Of a stretch of 64,000 nucleotides of DNA, positions 23,845-35,831 are shown piece after piece. The notes beneath the pieces are model-generated. The model saw only the letters and a list, made by a program, of their open reading frames with translations, was not told where the DNA came from and searched no databases. The position numbers and the translations under genes were made by a program. Origin of the DNA: Typhlomys cinereus (Eukaryota > Chordata > Mammalia > Rodentia > Platacanthomyidae); contig JALPQD010000247.1 of NCBI GenBank assembly GCA_023101885.1, positions 2,698,230-2,762,229 on the forward strand. Direction: 5' to 3'. The stretch's first letter is position 1, and each line of letters starts with the position of its first letter.

Positions 23845-24239
23845 AATGTTATTGACATGTAATTGATATTCCGGATATCCAATATTGTACAGATTTTAAA
23901 TATGTACTTCAAGGAGCTTTGGTAAATGTAAATACACAGGTATATACACAAAACACCCAGATAATTAGTCTACCATCTTCCTTTACAGATCTTTACAGTC
24001 CCTGGAAATCCTTCTATTGAACCTTCTCTCATTCTCTCCCCACCATTGCTGATCATTAATCTGCCTTCTGTCAGTAAAGAGTAGCTTCTTTTTTCTGAAG
24101 TTTTAGATCAATGTGATCAATGCATTCTATTTTTTAAAGATCTGGCTTTTCTCAGCATAATTATTTGAATACTCATTATATTGTTACATGAATCGATCTT
24201 TCTGCTTTTTATTTATTATTTGTTTTATTGTTATGCAGC
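23845..24239 (-). repeat. Old L1 LINE, first part
   Basis: It reads as antisense mammalian L1M 3' sequence: 'tgacatgtaattgatattcc', 'gcttcttttttctgaag', 'gatctggcttttctcagca', 'cataattatttgaata', 'ttgttacatgaatcgatc'. It continues after 24846, the two parts being split by LTR insertions. Confidence 0.65.
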
Positions 24240-24312
24240 GTCATGGTTTGAGTTTATCACTCAAAAGTCCAGCGCAATATCTCAATGTAGCAGGACTGGG
24301 AGGTGAGAGCTT
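24240..24312 (+). mobile_element. MaLR-type LTR, left part (middle layer of nest)
   Basis: It starts catggtttgagtttatcact, then 'caaaagtcca' and 'gactgggaggtgagagctt', matching a MaLR LTR start. It is interrupted at about 24313 and resumes at about 24665. Confidence 0.6.
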
Positions 24313-24664
24313 ATGTTAGTTTCCCATCACAGTGACAAAATATCTAAGAAAATCAGCAGAAGAAGAAAATTTTATTGGACGCATGTCTGGGTCTGGCTGG
24401 ATCTGTGGCTTTAGAGCTCCAGAGAAAGAACATCACAGTGTGCAACACATCATGCAGCTCGGCTTCTTAACTCAGCATGAGCAGAAAGGCAAAAGAAAGG
24501 AAGAAGCAAGAATCCAAATAGCCCCCTTTTAGATGCATGTTGTCAGTGATCTGACTTGTCTCTACTAAATCCTATCTCCTAAAGAGACACCACCTCCCAA
24601 GGGTACTTCCAGCTGAGGAGGAGGCTTTTAACACATGAACTTTTAAGAGACATTAAGATCTACA
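24313..24664 (-). mobile_element. MaLR-type LTR, antisense (innermost layer of nest)
   Basis: It opens tgttagtttcccatcacagt, has 'gaaaattttattgg', 'cagctcggcttcttaactca', 'gacaccacctcccaaggg' and 'cttttaacacatgaactttt'. This corresponds to the reverse complement of a MaLR/THE1-like LTR. About 350 bp is a normal LTR length. Confidence 0.55.
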
Positions 24665-24845
24665 CTAGCTGAAAGTGTTTGGATTGTGGAGGATGATCCT
24701 TTATAGACTGAACAATGCCTTCAGTAAAGGAATAGGTTGGCCAGGATAGGTCTTCCACACATCTTGTCTGCTTGCCTTTCTGAATCCTGCCGTGTCATGC
24801 TGGACTGATACCTTCCAGGATTGTGAGCCAAATTTTTCCTTTATA
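24665..24845 (+). mobile_element. MaLR-type LTR, right part (middle layer of nest)
   Basis: It continues the LTR that starts at 24240: 'gcttgcctttctgaatcctg', 'ttccaggattgtgagccaaa' and 'cctttataagt' match the MaLR 3' region ('gaactgtgagccaaataaa...ctttataaatta'). Confidence 0.55.
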
Positions 24846-25570
24846 AGTGATCCACTTATTGTATTCACTTGTTGATAGCTATACAGGCTTGTGATGTGGA
24901 ACTACCACAAATAACATTGCTATGTCCACTGTGCCCAAATATTTACCTAACAAAAACTTGTATTTCTCTTAACTAAATACATAGACTTAGAATGACTGGG
25001 TTGTATGGTAGTATTTTCAAGAGATTTCTGAGTTATTTTCCAAAAATTGAACCATTTGTCTTCAATTCATAGATGGGTATTCCAGGTCCACTTCTTTCCC
25101 TAGCACTCAGTATGATCAGTCTTAATTTTATTCCCCTGTTATGGTGGTGTAACAATGTCCTTATAATTTGTATTTTCTCCATGTTATAGGATGTTGAGGA
25201 TCTTTTCTTTTTTATTAGCCACATATCTTCTTTGGCAAAATGTCTCTTCAAGTCTTGTGTCAGTTTGCAGGAGGGTAGTTTATTTATAACTGAGTTTAGA
25301 GAATTATTTACACATCTGTATAAGATGTATTATCTTTCATCAAACATTGTCTCCTAGGGCATCTCTTCTTTTCTCAATCACTCAACAATACTTACCAAGA
25401 AGGAAAATGTGGTGTATGTGTGTGAAACTTGATTTTTAGTGCGGCAACTTTTTTATGAAACTTGATTTTTAGTGCAGCAACTTTTTTGCCTAAGACAAAA
25501 ATATAAAGATTTTCATTTTTTTCTAAAAAACTATATTTCAGACATTATATTATGTCTGTGAGATATATAC
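24846..25570 (-). repeat. Old L1 LINE, second part (ORF2 3' end, antisense)
   Basis: 'ttcacttgttgatag', 'ctaccacaaataacattgct', 'gactgggttgtatggtagta', 'atagatgggtattccaggtc', 'aggatgttgaggatc', 'cacatatcttctttggcaaa' and 'atgtctcttcaagtcttgtg' are the classic antisense L1M landmarks in order. No intact frame remains. Confidence 0.75.
25423..25488. repeat. Tandem duplication, 33-bp unit
   Basis: Two adjacent copies with the core tgaaacttgatttttagtgc, differing mainly at one position (gcggc versus gcagc). It lies inside the old L1 and is much less diverged than the L1 itself, so it is a later local event. Confidence 0.9.
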
Positions 25571-27598
25571 CCTGATACTTTTATGAATTTGTCACTTTTG
25601 TTTTTCTTAAAAGTACCCCACTATTACTACATAATTATATTCATCTTTCAATAATATTCATTTCATTTATTCAATGTTGTCTTATAAGATTAGTTAGCAA
25701 TAGCTTCTTCCCCCAAAAACATACTTTGTTAATTTAGGAAAATCATGAGCACATGGTGAAGAAGAAAAATGACTACAGAATATTTCTTTCAGATGAAAGT
25801 CCTGTGTTCTTGGAATATATCTCTTAATATTATATATATTCTTCTCACTTACATACAATACTATCACCGCATCTAATTCTCACTAGCTTGTGATCATTGG
25901 TTCTAAATGTTTCCTAACGTGTCTTTTACTTTTTGAAAGTTTCATTTGTACTATTTTTTATTTGTTAACTTATTTATGTGTCTATGTTTCAGCACATGTG
26001 CTTGTGCTGAAGATGCACACACTTCCTCTAAACAGGAGTGATATCAGACTTGATCACTCCCTGGCTACCTAGCTCAGTGATTTTGAGCTTCATCTGCGGG
26101 TTCAGACAGCAAAAAGCACAAAGTTTATCATCAACTGAGCCCAATGGTTTCATCCATGCTATCTACTTCAGTTGAGTCTACAGAATTTGAAAACTGATGA
26201 TGTTATAATACTATCAGTATTTTGTATTTCTTCACCTTTGCATTCCTATACAAAATATTCAACCAAATAGTACTTCAGAATTACCCCAAAAGAGGTTTTG
26301 TATGTGGAAAAAATGGATGCATGTCTCATTACTTTTTAAACTGCTAAATTTAGAATAAGGAGTCAGAGTCCTGTTGTGGCAGTTTAAATATATTTTCTTC
26401 ACTGTGATGAATGCATAATGATTACATGTTTCAATTCTAGACATTTCAAATTAGCCTGACAGTTTTTGATAATGTTTAATTCATTGTTTAAGTCTAAATT
26501 GCCTTTTGTATTTAAACATGTGGAGCATTTGAGCTTCCTTTAGATTCTGTATCTGAATACTCCATCACTCAATTTCTGAGGGGTCTGATTCTACTTTTGA
26601 CTGCTCATGTTACCTCACACTTCTGGTTGTTTACTTCCTTCTATAACTGAAGAAAACAGGAGTCACATGGCTGGATTTGGAGAGTGGCCGTGAATCTTAA
26701 GTCATGGATTCAACCCTACAGGGAGGTTTTATACTTGCATCTTCTAGGTGCCCTGGGACATTCCCACATAAGACCATTAGAAGTCAGTTCATCAGTTTCA
26801 AGCTCCCTGCACCATGCAAAGAAAAAAATATGAGCCACATAGTTAGTCTAAAATTCAGTTTATGTGCCATAAACTGAATTAAGTGTTCTGAGGAGTATGT
26901 CTCTCTGTCCTCTACTTGTCTTCAGATGTTTTCCACCACTCAGGTGGCACAAGCTGAAACTGACAAGTGGTCCTTGTCACTACCACCAGGCAGATTTAAA
27001 ACAAGCAAACAAAAAAATTACAATACCGTTGAGCATGCTGAAGATGTTACATTATCTACTTGGCAGTTCTCATTTCCAGTCCTCCATCTAGGCATCAGTT
27101 CTTCATGGGGCTTATGGCATTGTCTTCAGTCTACATGCAGCTGTCAATCCAAAGTTTCTTGGTAAGATTGTGCTTTACTTCCTACACCACAGGGCAGTGG
27201 TTACCTCCTATTTGACTTTTGGCGCCCTTCTTACCTAAACCATCTCTGAGATGTTATAAGCTGAAACATTTGAGCATTATAGCTGGGAGTTTTCTATCAG
27301 AGAGTTTTCAGGGCCTCTAATCTACTATAGGATGGGATAAGTACATGCTCACAGACAGTTGCTAAGATGCAACCAGCGCTCCACAGGAAAGAAACACTAT
27401 GCATTAGTTCACAAGAAATTGTCTCACCTGGCCTGGTGGGTAGAGCAGAAGTCACTGTGAAGCTGGTGCTTAGGATGAACTTCATGACTGAAAGTCCAGT
27501 GATATGGTTACTGCACTGTGATAGGGTAGATGTGGGCAAAGAAGGTTCCATCTTTTCTGTTCTATTATTGTGAATTGAGTTCTAAATAAATCAATCAG
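25571..27598. other. AT-rich, mostly unrecognised intron
   Basis: The first part may be further decayed L1. No exon, RNA gene or confident repeat seen in the remainder. Confidence 0.35.
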
Positions 27599-27670
27599 GG
27601 TTTGACTGGGAATGATGCCTAGTAGTAGTGTGTACTTAAGTATCCGTAAAACCCTGGGTTCAAATTCAAT
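27599..27670 (+). repeat. ID-like (tRNA-derived) SINE fragment
   Basis: 'gatgcctagtagtagtgtgt' followed by 'aaaccctgggttcaaattc' resembles the A and B boxes of an ID-type element. It is diverged and lacks a clear A-tail. Confidence 0.4.
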
Positions 27671-27689
27671 CACAAGTAAATATTTAAAC

Positions 27690-28092
27690 AGAAGAATATC
27701 AAGATGTAATCTCTCTGAGGGAAGGACTCATGAGGCCCTATTTCTCCCTGAGGAAATATTGACAGCTAATGTTTGCTTCAGTCATGTCATCACCAATACA
27801 TCATCTGTTGCTGCAAGTGCCCAAGCATGTTCCAGTGCAGGTGACCCTGGTTAGCCTCAGGGAAACACACACATGCACACAAACGCACACGTATGCACAT
27901 GCACACACACAAGCACACGCACGCACACGCACACACACACGCACACACACGCACACAGGGAGGGGAAGATGGGAAAAATTGCTAGCACGATTTTCGGTGA
28001 GAAAAGGAGGGGGATAAAATAGGGTAATATGGGATGAAAATGACAAAAATTCATTGTGTACCCAAATGAAATTGTCAAATAAAAATGTTAAA
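27690..28092 (+). repeat. Rodent L1 3' UTR
   Basis: 'ctccctgaggaaatattgac' and 'agctaatgtttgcttcag', a CA-rich stretch (27865-27957), then an agggaggggaagatgggaaa purine block and a 'gtacccaaatgaaattgtca' / aataaaaa end. This is the order of Lx-type rodent L1 3' UTRs. Confidence 0.6.
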
Positions 28093-28679
28093 AAGGATGT
28101 ATCTTCTCTCTTCTGTCTTTATCTGTGCCTTGCCTGCTATCAATGAAGTTGTGAATTAGTTTCCTCTGAAGAGGGACCAAGCTTCTACCACAAAGAGTGG
28201 AAGACAACAGGAGAAACCCAGCAGATTTTGCTCAGGGCTTCCTTTGGGACACCCTTCAGTGATATGTGTCATTATCTTCCAGTCCTTCCACTGAAGAGAA
28301 AGAACAAGTAAGTCTTTCTAATGAGCTTCATTAGGGTCTCGGGATCCTACAGCACCTGCCGTCTTAGCTGGTGGTCACTGTCCGGACTGTCTTTTGTGGA
28401 GGTTTGGATTCCAAAGCTATCTTCAATGCTTCTGGAGAATAACAGGTAGGTCATTCTTTGGGCCACAGGACTTCCTTGTTCTAAGCAGCTCATTGGCGGG
28501 ACCTGGCAGCTTAGGTAGGTCACGTTAGCTTAGGGGACTCATGTCTGCTTTGTACACATATTTGGCTTATCAACATATTGTCATGGCAGTGGAAGATCTC
28601 AAGAAGCTACACACCTTCCTCAGACACTATCAAAGATTAAATCCAGCCAGGAGAAAAGGAGCTACTTTCCAAAGATTCG
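28093..28679. other. Unrecognised intronic sequence
   Basis: Nothing recognised. Confidence 0.4.
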
Positions 28680-28780
28680 AGGACTGGAAATGTAGCTCAG
28701 TGGTGGAGCCCTTGCATCACACACATGAGACTCCGAGTCTAGTACTCAGTACTGAGAAAAAAAGGTCTCAAAATGTTTCA
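28680..28780 (+). repeat. ID-type SINE
   Basis: 'gactggaaatgtagctcagt' and 'ggtggagcccttgca' are close to the ID head (ggctggggatttagctcagt, ggtagagcgcttgc). It ends in an A-run. Confidence 0.65.
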
Positions 28781-30514
28781 TTTATTTCTGAAAAGAGTAA
28801 GAAAAACTGTTTTGGTAAAAATGAGAGCATCATTGAAGTCATTAACATCCATATTCAGTGATGGCAACAATTCATGTATATTTTAACATGATTCTAATTA
28901 AAGAATAAGGATCTCTTAATTTCCTTACATGACATAATCATCCTGGGAAAGGCTTAGCTAATGAGCTGAACTCTGAACTCTCCTATATCTGGGCAGAAAT
29001 GCTATCTTGGCAATTGTTTGAACAACAGGTCAACAAGGAATATTTTGCTTCTTTTAAGGAAAAAGGAAAACATGATGACAAATTGAACTGAAGTTGTTCT
29101 TACTGATTGAATGTGATTTATCACTCTGTGCATATTTATTCTGATCAGAGACCTTTTCCGTCTTTTAAAAAGTTGGTACGTAGTGATCTCACATGCTTTG
29201 CAATTTGACCTAATCCTCAATTTCATCCCCTAATGAGGGGAGGCCAGGCATCATCATGTTCCAGTAATTGTTTTATCAAATGGCCTAATTGTGCATTCAA
29301 CAGACTGACACCAGGCAGTTTATTCTTCCTAATGTGTTTTTAACAAAAGCACTAACTAATTATGTGCCATTCTACTTGGGGAATTGGACAAGAAGAAATG
29401 AAAATTTATTCTTTGAATCTTGGTTTAAGCGCATGTTTGCATATAGAACATAGAAATAAGTGGTAAAATAATTAGCTGAATTGCTTCTGTCTGCTCTAAC
29501 TTCGTGGCTAATCTACATGCTGAAGAAGTCTGTGCAAATCCTCTGGATTCATTTTTGCTCTGGACGGTGTTTGAACATCTGTGCTGTCTGAAAATGTCAC
29601 AATAACCATTTTGCCCACAAGTTTATCCTCTGGAGCCAAAAAAAGACAGTATTATCTTGGCATGTCTACAAAGAAATAAAGGCTGAGAAGAACTGGAGAT
29701 AAATGTGCCCCACATTCTGAAGAAAATTCTTAGGGATTAGGCCAAATGACTCCAAAGAATTCTGAGCTAAATGAAGACTGGATCTACTTCGTTTTAGGGG
29801 AACTTTCTCTTCAATTGGACAACATGTGTGGCAGAGAAACTTGTCTCCTTATCTCATATGGTCCTCTATGCACAGAAACACTGTGAATTTAAACATTCTT
29901 ATTGGATCAGACTAATCTGTCTTAGATGGAGACTTCAGAGAGGTTAATATGTTTGATGTATCAAAAAGTGACTGTGTAGAACAATTTCAAATTTTATTCA
30001 GTCTAAAAATGTGTTTTTTCCCTCTTTCTTCTTCTGCTAAAAACTGCTGTATTTTATAGTGAAGGGAGAATTGTAAGGTCACAGCAGACCAGTCCTGGTA
30101 CCTCATTAGCCTGGACCGAGTCTTCTTCCTTAGGATCCTGATAGAGACAATGAGCAATTTGCTTTCGAGTTTCTAGTTTGAAAGTAAGTGAATTGGGTGC
30201 TTTCAAAAATCCATATTCTTTGCAGAGGAAGAGAGTTTATTTGCAGAATGATGCCAGACAGAGACAGAAAGATAAAAGCCAGAAGGAAATGCAATGTCAC
30301 CAAAAGCGCATAGTTCTGTCTTTCTCTGAGGACTGGCAACTGAGTGCACTTTCAAGCCTTGAATATCTGAAATTTCCTTGTTTGTGATTTCAGCTAAGTT
30401 TGGGTATGTGTTCCTGTCACTTAATGTCAGAAGCAGTCTGATGATACAACTGCAACTTTGCAGCTCTTGACATAGCTTTTCACTTGCAGAAGTCAAAGTC
30501 ATGACAGTTGAGTC
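28781..30514. other. Repeat-poor intron, candidate conserved non-coding block at about 28900-29460
   Basis: No recognised repeat in over 1.7 kb. The first part is dense in TAATTG/TAATGA/TTTATC-type cores (gtaattgttttatcaaatgg, cctaattgtgcatt, ctaactaattatgtgcc). Composition resembles developmental enhancers; conservation itself cannot be seen from one sequence. Confidence 0.35.
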
Positions 30515-30590
30515 AGCCTGGGGTTCAAATATCTCCTCTGTGCTGCTCACCAACTGTGTCGACCTTGACAAAGTTTATAGCTTTTTCTTT
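30515..30590 (+). repeat. MIR SINE fragment
   Basis: 'cctggggttcaaatatctcc' then 'tgctgctcaccaactgtgtc' and 'gaccttgacaaagttt' match the MIR core (gactgcc... 'tgtgaccttgggcaagtt'). Confidence 0.5.
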
Positions 30591-30779
30591 TCATTTTTAC
30601 TTTGGGACTAGGTACTAATGATGCTTCCCTCAAAGGTATTTTGAAAACAAGATGAACCCCCAACATCCAGAGGCTCAAGGAATTATAGTCTGGCAGAAGA
30701 GAGGGGAGAAAAAAAACGCAAGAGCCTAAGGGTTGGGAGGGATTCTGCCAAATTATGTTCTCTGGTGAAGACAGGGCTG

Positions 30780-31135
30780 ATGTACCCAGAATCTCACGGC
30801 GATGATGTCCACTTCCACAAGACATGTACTCTAATTGGCCTATCAATGTTTCACCATGGAAGGAGAGGTTCTCAAGAGGTTCCACACCTACCTGATAGAG
30901 TCTACTGAAGGTCAATGCAGGACTGGAGAAGGGACACTCAGTAATTTAACCCCTGATACGTTGCCCAATACTTGGGCACTTTCACTACAGGCACATCAAG
31001 TGAAACCCAATGGGCCACACACACAAAAGAACATGAAAGTAGGAGGGAGAATGGCTAGAAAGGAGGAAGTATGTAGTGGGAAAAGGAGGGAATATAGGAT
31101 CAGGTAGTAAGGGGTGAAAATGAAATAGCAAATTA
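30780..31135 (+). repeat. Probable rodent L1 3' end
   Basis: 'gtgaaacccaatgggccaca', 'aaaagaacatgaaagtagga', a purine-rich stretch and an A-rich end at about 31135. It is similar in layout to the L1 3' UTR at 27690-28092. Confidence 0.5.
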
Positions 31136-31668
31136 AAAAAAAACTGGATGAACACAATGCCATACTATTTAACACACTCGATAATTAAGTACTGTTTTCA
31201 ATCACTGCTATTATTAATCCTATTTAAATTATTGGCTGCTAGGTAACCCAAACAATCATTATGTTCTTCTTTAATAACTTTAGATTTTAGGTGATTGTAG
31301 AAAAACAACAACACCAAAAAAAAAAAAAAAAAAAACGAAAAACAAAACCTTACATTTCCCAACCTCCTCTGAGGAGTCAGGGACCATGATTGAATACAGG
31401 AGCTATGGCTAAGTTCTGGGGAACGGAAAGTGAACAGAGATGATCCAGAAACTTTTGAGTGGTGTGCACCTTTTCTTCTACTTCTGACTGGACTTGATGG
31501 TACAGCAGCCACCCTACGCCCACCAGCAAAGAACCACGGTTCCAATCATAGAGGATGACAGAATAGCAAGCTCAAGGATTTGGGGTCAGCAATAGTTTGC
31601 AAGCAGCCCATTAGCTCTGGGTGATTTCCACGTGGAATCTGCACATGAGACAAACAAAAATTGATCCA
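31136..31668. other. Unrecognised intron with A21 run
   Basis: A run of 21 A at 31316-31336 followed by 'cgaaaaacaaaacc' may be a retroposon tail, but no body was recognised upstream. Confidence 0.4.
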
Positions 31669-31924
31669 GGGCTGGAAAGATGACCCAGGGGTTAAGCCTC
31701 TGTCTGGAAAGCAGAAGAACCTGTGTTTGGATCCTAGATCCTACATTAACACACTTGGTGTAAATGACAGTGGCCTGCACTTCCAGCCCTGAAAGCAGAG
31801 CTTGAGAAATCTCAGAGCAAAGCGATAAGGAAGAAGAGGAACCTAGAATTATTCTCAAAGTCATCCTTGGTTCTCCACAGGCACACACAGTGCCCTCTGA
31901 TACACACAGACACACACAGACACA

Positions 31925-31963
<39 letters not shown>
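31669..31963 (+). repeat. B2/B4-related SINE (family S) with target-site duplication
   Basis: Head gggctggaaagatgacccag, then gggttaagcctctgtctgg, 'cctgcacttccagccctg', 'cagagcaaagcgataagg', 'cttggttctccacagg' and a (CA)n tail. It is flanked by the direct repeat ATTGATCCA at 31660-31668 and 31964-31972, which defines both insertion ends. Confidence 0.88.
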
Positions 31964-31968
<5 letters not shown>

Positions 31969-31972
31969 TCCA

Positions 31973-34900
31973 TTAAGCCTTTGTTTCATTTGGATTTTTG
32001 TTACACGGTCAGAATCCATATCCTAACTAATAAATAATTAACATTCTAAATATTATTTACACTTGCCTCTTACAAAAGTCTTGTGACCGAGAAAGGAAGA
32101 TGATAATAATAAAACTAGGGCAAGAACTCTAAACTAATAGCTGAGGGGTTTCCTGGTGTGGAAATGAGATCTCATTACTGAATGATACTTGGCTCCCCCC
32201 AGACTAAGGAAAGGAAGTTGTAAATGAACCAGGCCTAAGGGAGAAAGATGAACTGGGGCATCCGCCAATGGGGATTTGTCCCAAAATCTCAGGCTATTTA
32301 ATTTACAGGGTGAAAGTGCTTAGAGTTGGCTAGATTCCACCAAGTATTTCTCTAGAATCACAAAACCTCCACTGTTGGCCTTTTCCAAGCAACAGAAAAT
32401 CAAAATAATGAATCTTCCTGGACAATCACTGCGGAACTACTGCTGTCCACTGGGGTCTCTCTGTACTAAATCTTCCCCTACCACTGAGAGCAGATATGAA
32501 GGGAGTCAAGAACTATCACTTCCTGTCCCTATTGTGCTGTCCCCAGGGCAGCATTTGATAGCTTTTCTGACTATTTCCTTCACCATTGCTGCAATGATGA
32601 GGGCCCTGAGACACAAATGGGAAAAGACAGGCCTTCTAGATTCAGTTCCCAATCAGTTCACTTTCTTCTTAATCAATAGCACAGTCTTCCCCCAAGAGTC
32701 ATCTGCAAATAAAGGCCATTCTTATCGCACAGGTCTAACTCTGTGTCTTCAAATTCTGTCAGCCTCAACTACTGAGAAGCAAAGCAGAACAAGCCACACG
32801 GGAATTTGTTGCATGGAATTTTCCCCTAAACAAATAGACGCCATCTTTGTCCGAGACAGTTGAGAGGGCACCTGTTGTCCATTGGCACTGTCTTAGAAAC
32901 AGAGGAGTCGGAGAGGGCCATTGGACCGTCACCAGAATTCTGGACTAGCTTGCAGCAATTACAGCTATTAGGACATGATTCTTCCCCAATTGCACATGCC
33001 TTCAGAGTCTTGAGGTCTTGGAGGGGCACTAGGTATAGAGTCAGGGTAGGTTAATTGTGTGTGTGGGAGAGTCATTCTAGCTATACAGTCCTGTGAGAGT
33101 ACTCAGCCATCCTGGGATGGGCTCTCTGGGGACATAGCTGCCTTTGAGTTGTCCCTGCTCCATAAGTAACTCTTACTCCCACTTTTGTAAATAACCGAAC
33201 AAACTACGTTGGTTTGTTAAGCTGTACCTTGATGTAATCAATACTTTGGTCTGTCCTTGAACTCCTATTTGGGGTGGAAAGATGGTTGCATGGCATTTCC
33301 CTAAGACAAGGTTCACATAACAGAATTCTTCAGTGATCAAATGCTGAAAGGTCAGATGTCCTGAAAGGTGAGAAAACAGTGTATTTGAAGCCATCTGGAC
33401 AAACCTCCAACATCCACACTCTCAGTGGGCTCCAAGTTTCCGAATCTTCTGTTCTTGGAAAAGATGATCCACAGAGAGCATTTGCCAAGAACTTCACGTG
33501 TGAACTGTGCTTGGCAGCAATGTTACAAACCATTAAGATGCCTCAGAAACAATAGGATTGTCTGCAGTAACGATATGCTGCTAGAAATGCCAGCGTTGAA
33601 AGAAATCTTGCACCCCTTTCACACATGCGTAATGTGGAAATGGAAGGGAAATGTTATCTTCCCCAGCAGTTCTTCATTCTCCATCTCTCTTCTGCCTCTA
33701 GACATAAATGAGCCATTTGCTAATTGTTTAATGGGCGATTAAGGAAGAAAATGTAGGGGAAGGGGGAGCCATCGCAGATGGGTATATGCCTGCCTGTTTG
33801 CCAAATATCAACAGCCAAGCTGGTGCCAGAGAACAGGGCTGATTCTCAGGAACCCAGGGCACTCCAAAAGCCCTCGTCTTAGAAGCCCAGCTCCTAGCTG
33901 GGAAATGAGCAGCAAGGCTTGGACATCAGAGCTTTAGCCAAAGAAGTACTTTGGAAGGATGTGTAGATGTGAGACTCCCTCCAGGGACAGGACCAGCGGC
34001 ATCAGGGACTTCCTGTTCCATCTCTTTCTGAGCTTCCAAGATCTAAGCATCACCCCAGATCTGTCCCATTGCCTGAAAGGAATTTAGTAGCCAGCTCTTC
34101 CTACACTAATAGAACCAAAACATGGTAGCCAAGACCTAGCCACGGCCTCATCATATAAGCAGGCACAGGCTCCTGAGTGTGCATCAGACACACCTTAACA
34201 CTATTGGCAGGAAGATTTGCAAGTCTGGCTAAGATAAAGATATCGAAGTCTTTCCCCAGGGCTCATGATTTTCTCTGCTTGAAATTTGATCAGCCTCTTT
34301 AGGCTGTTTTCTACTCATTTCTGAAACTACTATGACTATGATTTGCAGAGGTTGCACCTCATCAGCACCAGTAGGGCCCACAGTTACCCAGCTTTCAGGC
34401 CTCTCCCACACATTCTTATCCTACACCAGGGCAGGCAAATTCTGATGGGGTGGGAACACTTGCCTTGCAGAGCTGGTATTTCTGCAGCTTGCTAACCTGT
34501 ACCCTGGAAGCCTCAAGGCACCTTGCTTTCTTTTGCTTCTCAACCCCTCCCTTCTTCTTGCTCAATGGGCTGCCTTGATCCTATTTTCTTTTTGCTTGAG
34601 TAATTCCTTTCACCCTTTCTATCTCAAGAGGGGCATTGCTCTCTCCAAGAAGACTGCTTTTCCCTCCACATTAGTGGAGGTGACTCTTTCCAGTGATTAC
34701 AAGAGCATCATAAATGTCTCTTATCAAAATAACTATTGCTTTAACCCAACTGTTGCTTTGACAAAATCACTGAGGTTGGGTAATAAATAAAAAAATGTAT
34801 TGAGCTCATGGGTCTTCCTTGGCTGCCACATGTAACATATACATCATGGTGATGGCTTCTTAGTGGGAACATATGTGAGATGAGCCCACATAGCAACACG

Positions 34901-35770
34901 GGAACACAGAGCCCAAGGAGGGGCTAGTCTGGCTTTTTCACAGCAATGCACTCTTGAGACCATAACATTAGCATCTCATCCGAACAAAGTTAGTGCTCCC
35001 AATAGCCTAGTGACCTTGCAGGAGACCCCACCTGTTAACTTCAACACAGCCACACTGAAGATGCACCATCCAGTATATATAATTCTAAGGACAAACTGCT
35101 AGTTATAATGAAAGTAGATAAAATCTTCAGAAGATCCAAAGAAAGCTGAGGTGTTGTGTATTTCAATTTTTTCCAAAATTCCTATTATTTAGCACTGTTT
35201 AGCATGAAGTAAGAAGAGTTCAATAGATATTAAATTTCTATACTCTTGTCAGTTTTCTCACTGGGTGAAAGGCAGTTAAGAAGTAACATGATGTTCACTG
35301 GCTGGAAGCCAAGCCAGGGGTCAAAGACTACTTCTCACTCTCTATGGATCTGCAGTGTTGGCCTTCAGTGGATTGATTCCCAGCAGTGCTCTTCTGTTTC
35401 TTGTCTTTTATAGCACCAGAATGAAAACTTACAGCCATGTAGCATCTTTTATCCACTTCAAGATCATGTATTCCCCTTTTGTCACAGGTCTTGGAATAGT
35501 AGAGCTGGTATTTTGGGAGGCTGGAAAAGGCCTACTACAGAATGGAATTTCTAAATGTATGTCTTCAATTGTAAAGGGCTCCAATTATCATGGGCCTTGA
35601 CCCAGGAGACAGCCTATATGATGTGTCCTGAGGATAGATACTTGTGTTAAAAGCATAGGATCCATATTGAAGGGATAAAAATTCACCTGGACAACTGATT
35701 AGTCACATGGATATGGGCTTCTCTGGTGATGACAGGACTGAGCTGCATTATATTTTCAAAAATACTTCAT
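31973..35770. other. Long repeat-poor intronic stretch
   Basis: No repeat family or exon recognised in about 3.8 kb. The longest frame here (32375-32863, plus, 162 codons) has no domain, no splice context and no codon bias that I can support. 33690-33830 contains 'gagccatttgctaattgttt' and 'aatgggcgattaag', which look regulatory in composition. Confidence 0.4.
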
Positions 35771-35812
35771 TGGACTAGAGAAATGATTCAGAGGTTAAAG
35801 CTTTTTGCCTCA
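35771..35812 (+). repeat. SINE head fragment
   Basis: 'ggactagagaaatgattcag' followed by 'aggttaaagc' is the start of a B2/B4-type SINE. The element stops after about 40 bp, where R1 copy 3 begins. Confidence 0.55.
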
Positions 35813-35831
35813 TGTCACAGTTAGATACAGA

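Noticed and set aside
27865..27957. Regular short units that might suggest a CRISPR-like array
   Set aside because: It is a CA/CG-rich simple repeat in an L1 3' UTR with no spacers, in animal DNA.
28680..28780. tRNA gene-like A and B boxes
   Set aside because: They belong to an ID-type SINE with an A-rich end, not to a functional tRNA with an intact cloverleaf.
30203..30915. Two overlapping 122-codon minus-strand frames
   Set aside because: They overlap MIR and L1-type repeat sequence, and no protein family was recognised.
32375..32863. 162-codon plus-strand frame
   Set aside because: No recognisable domain, promoter or splice context; length is within chance for 64 kb of mammalian DNA.
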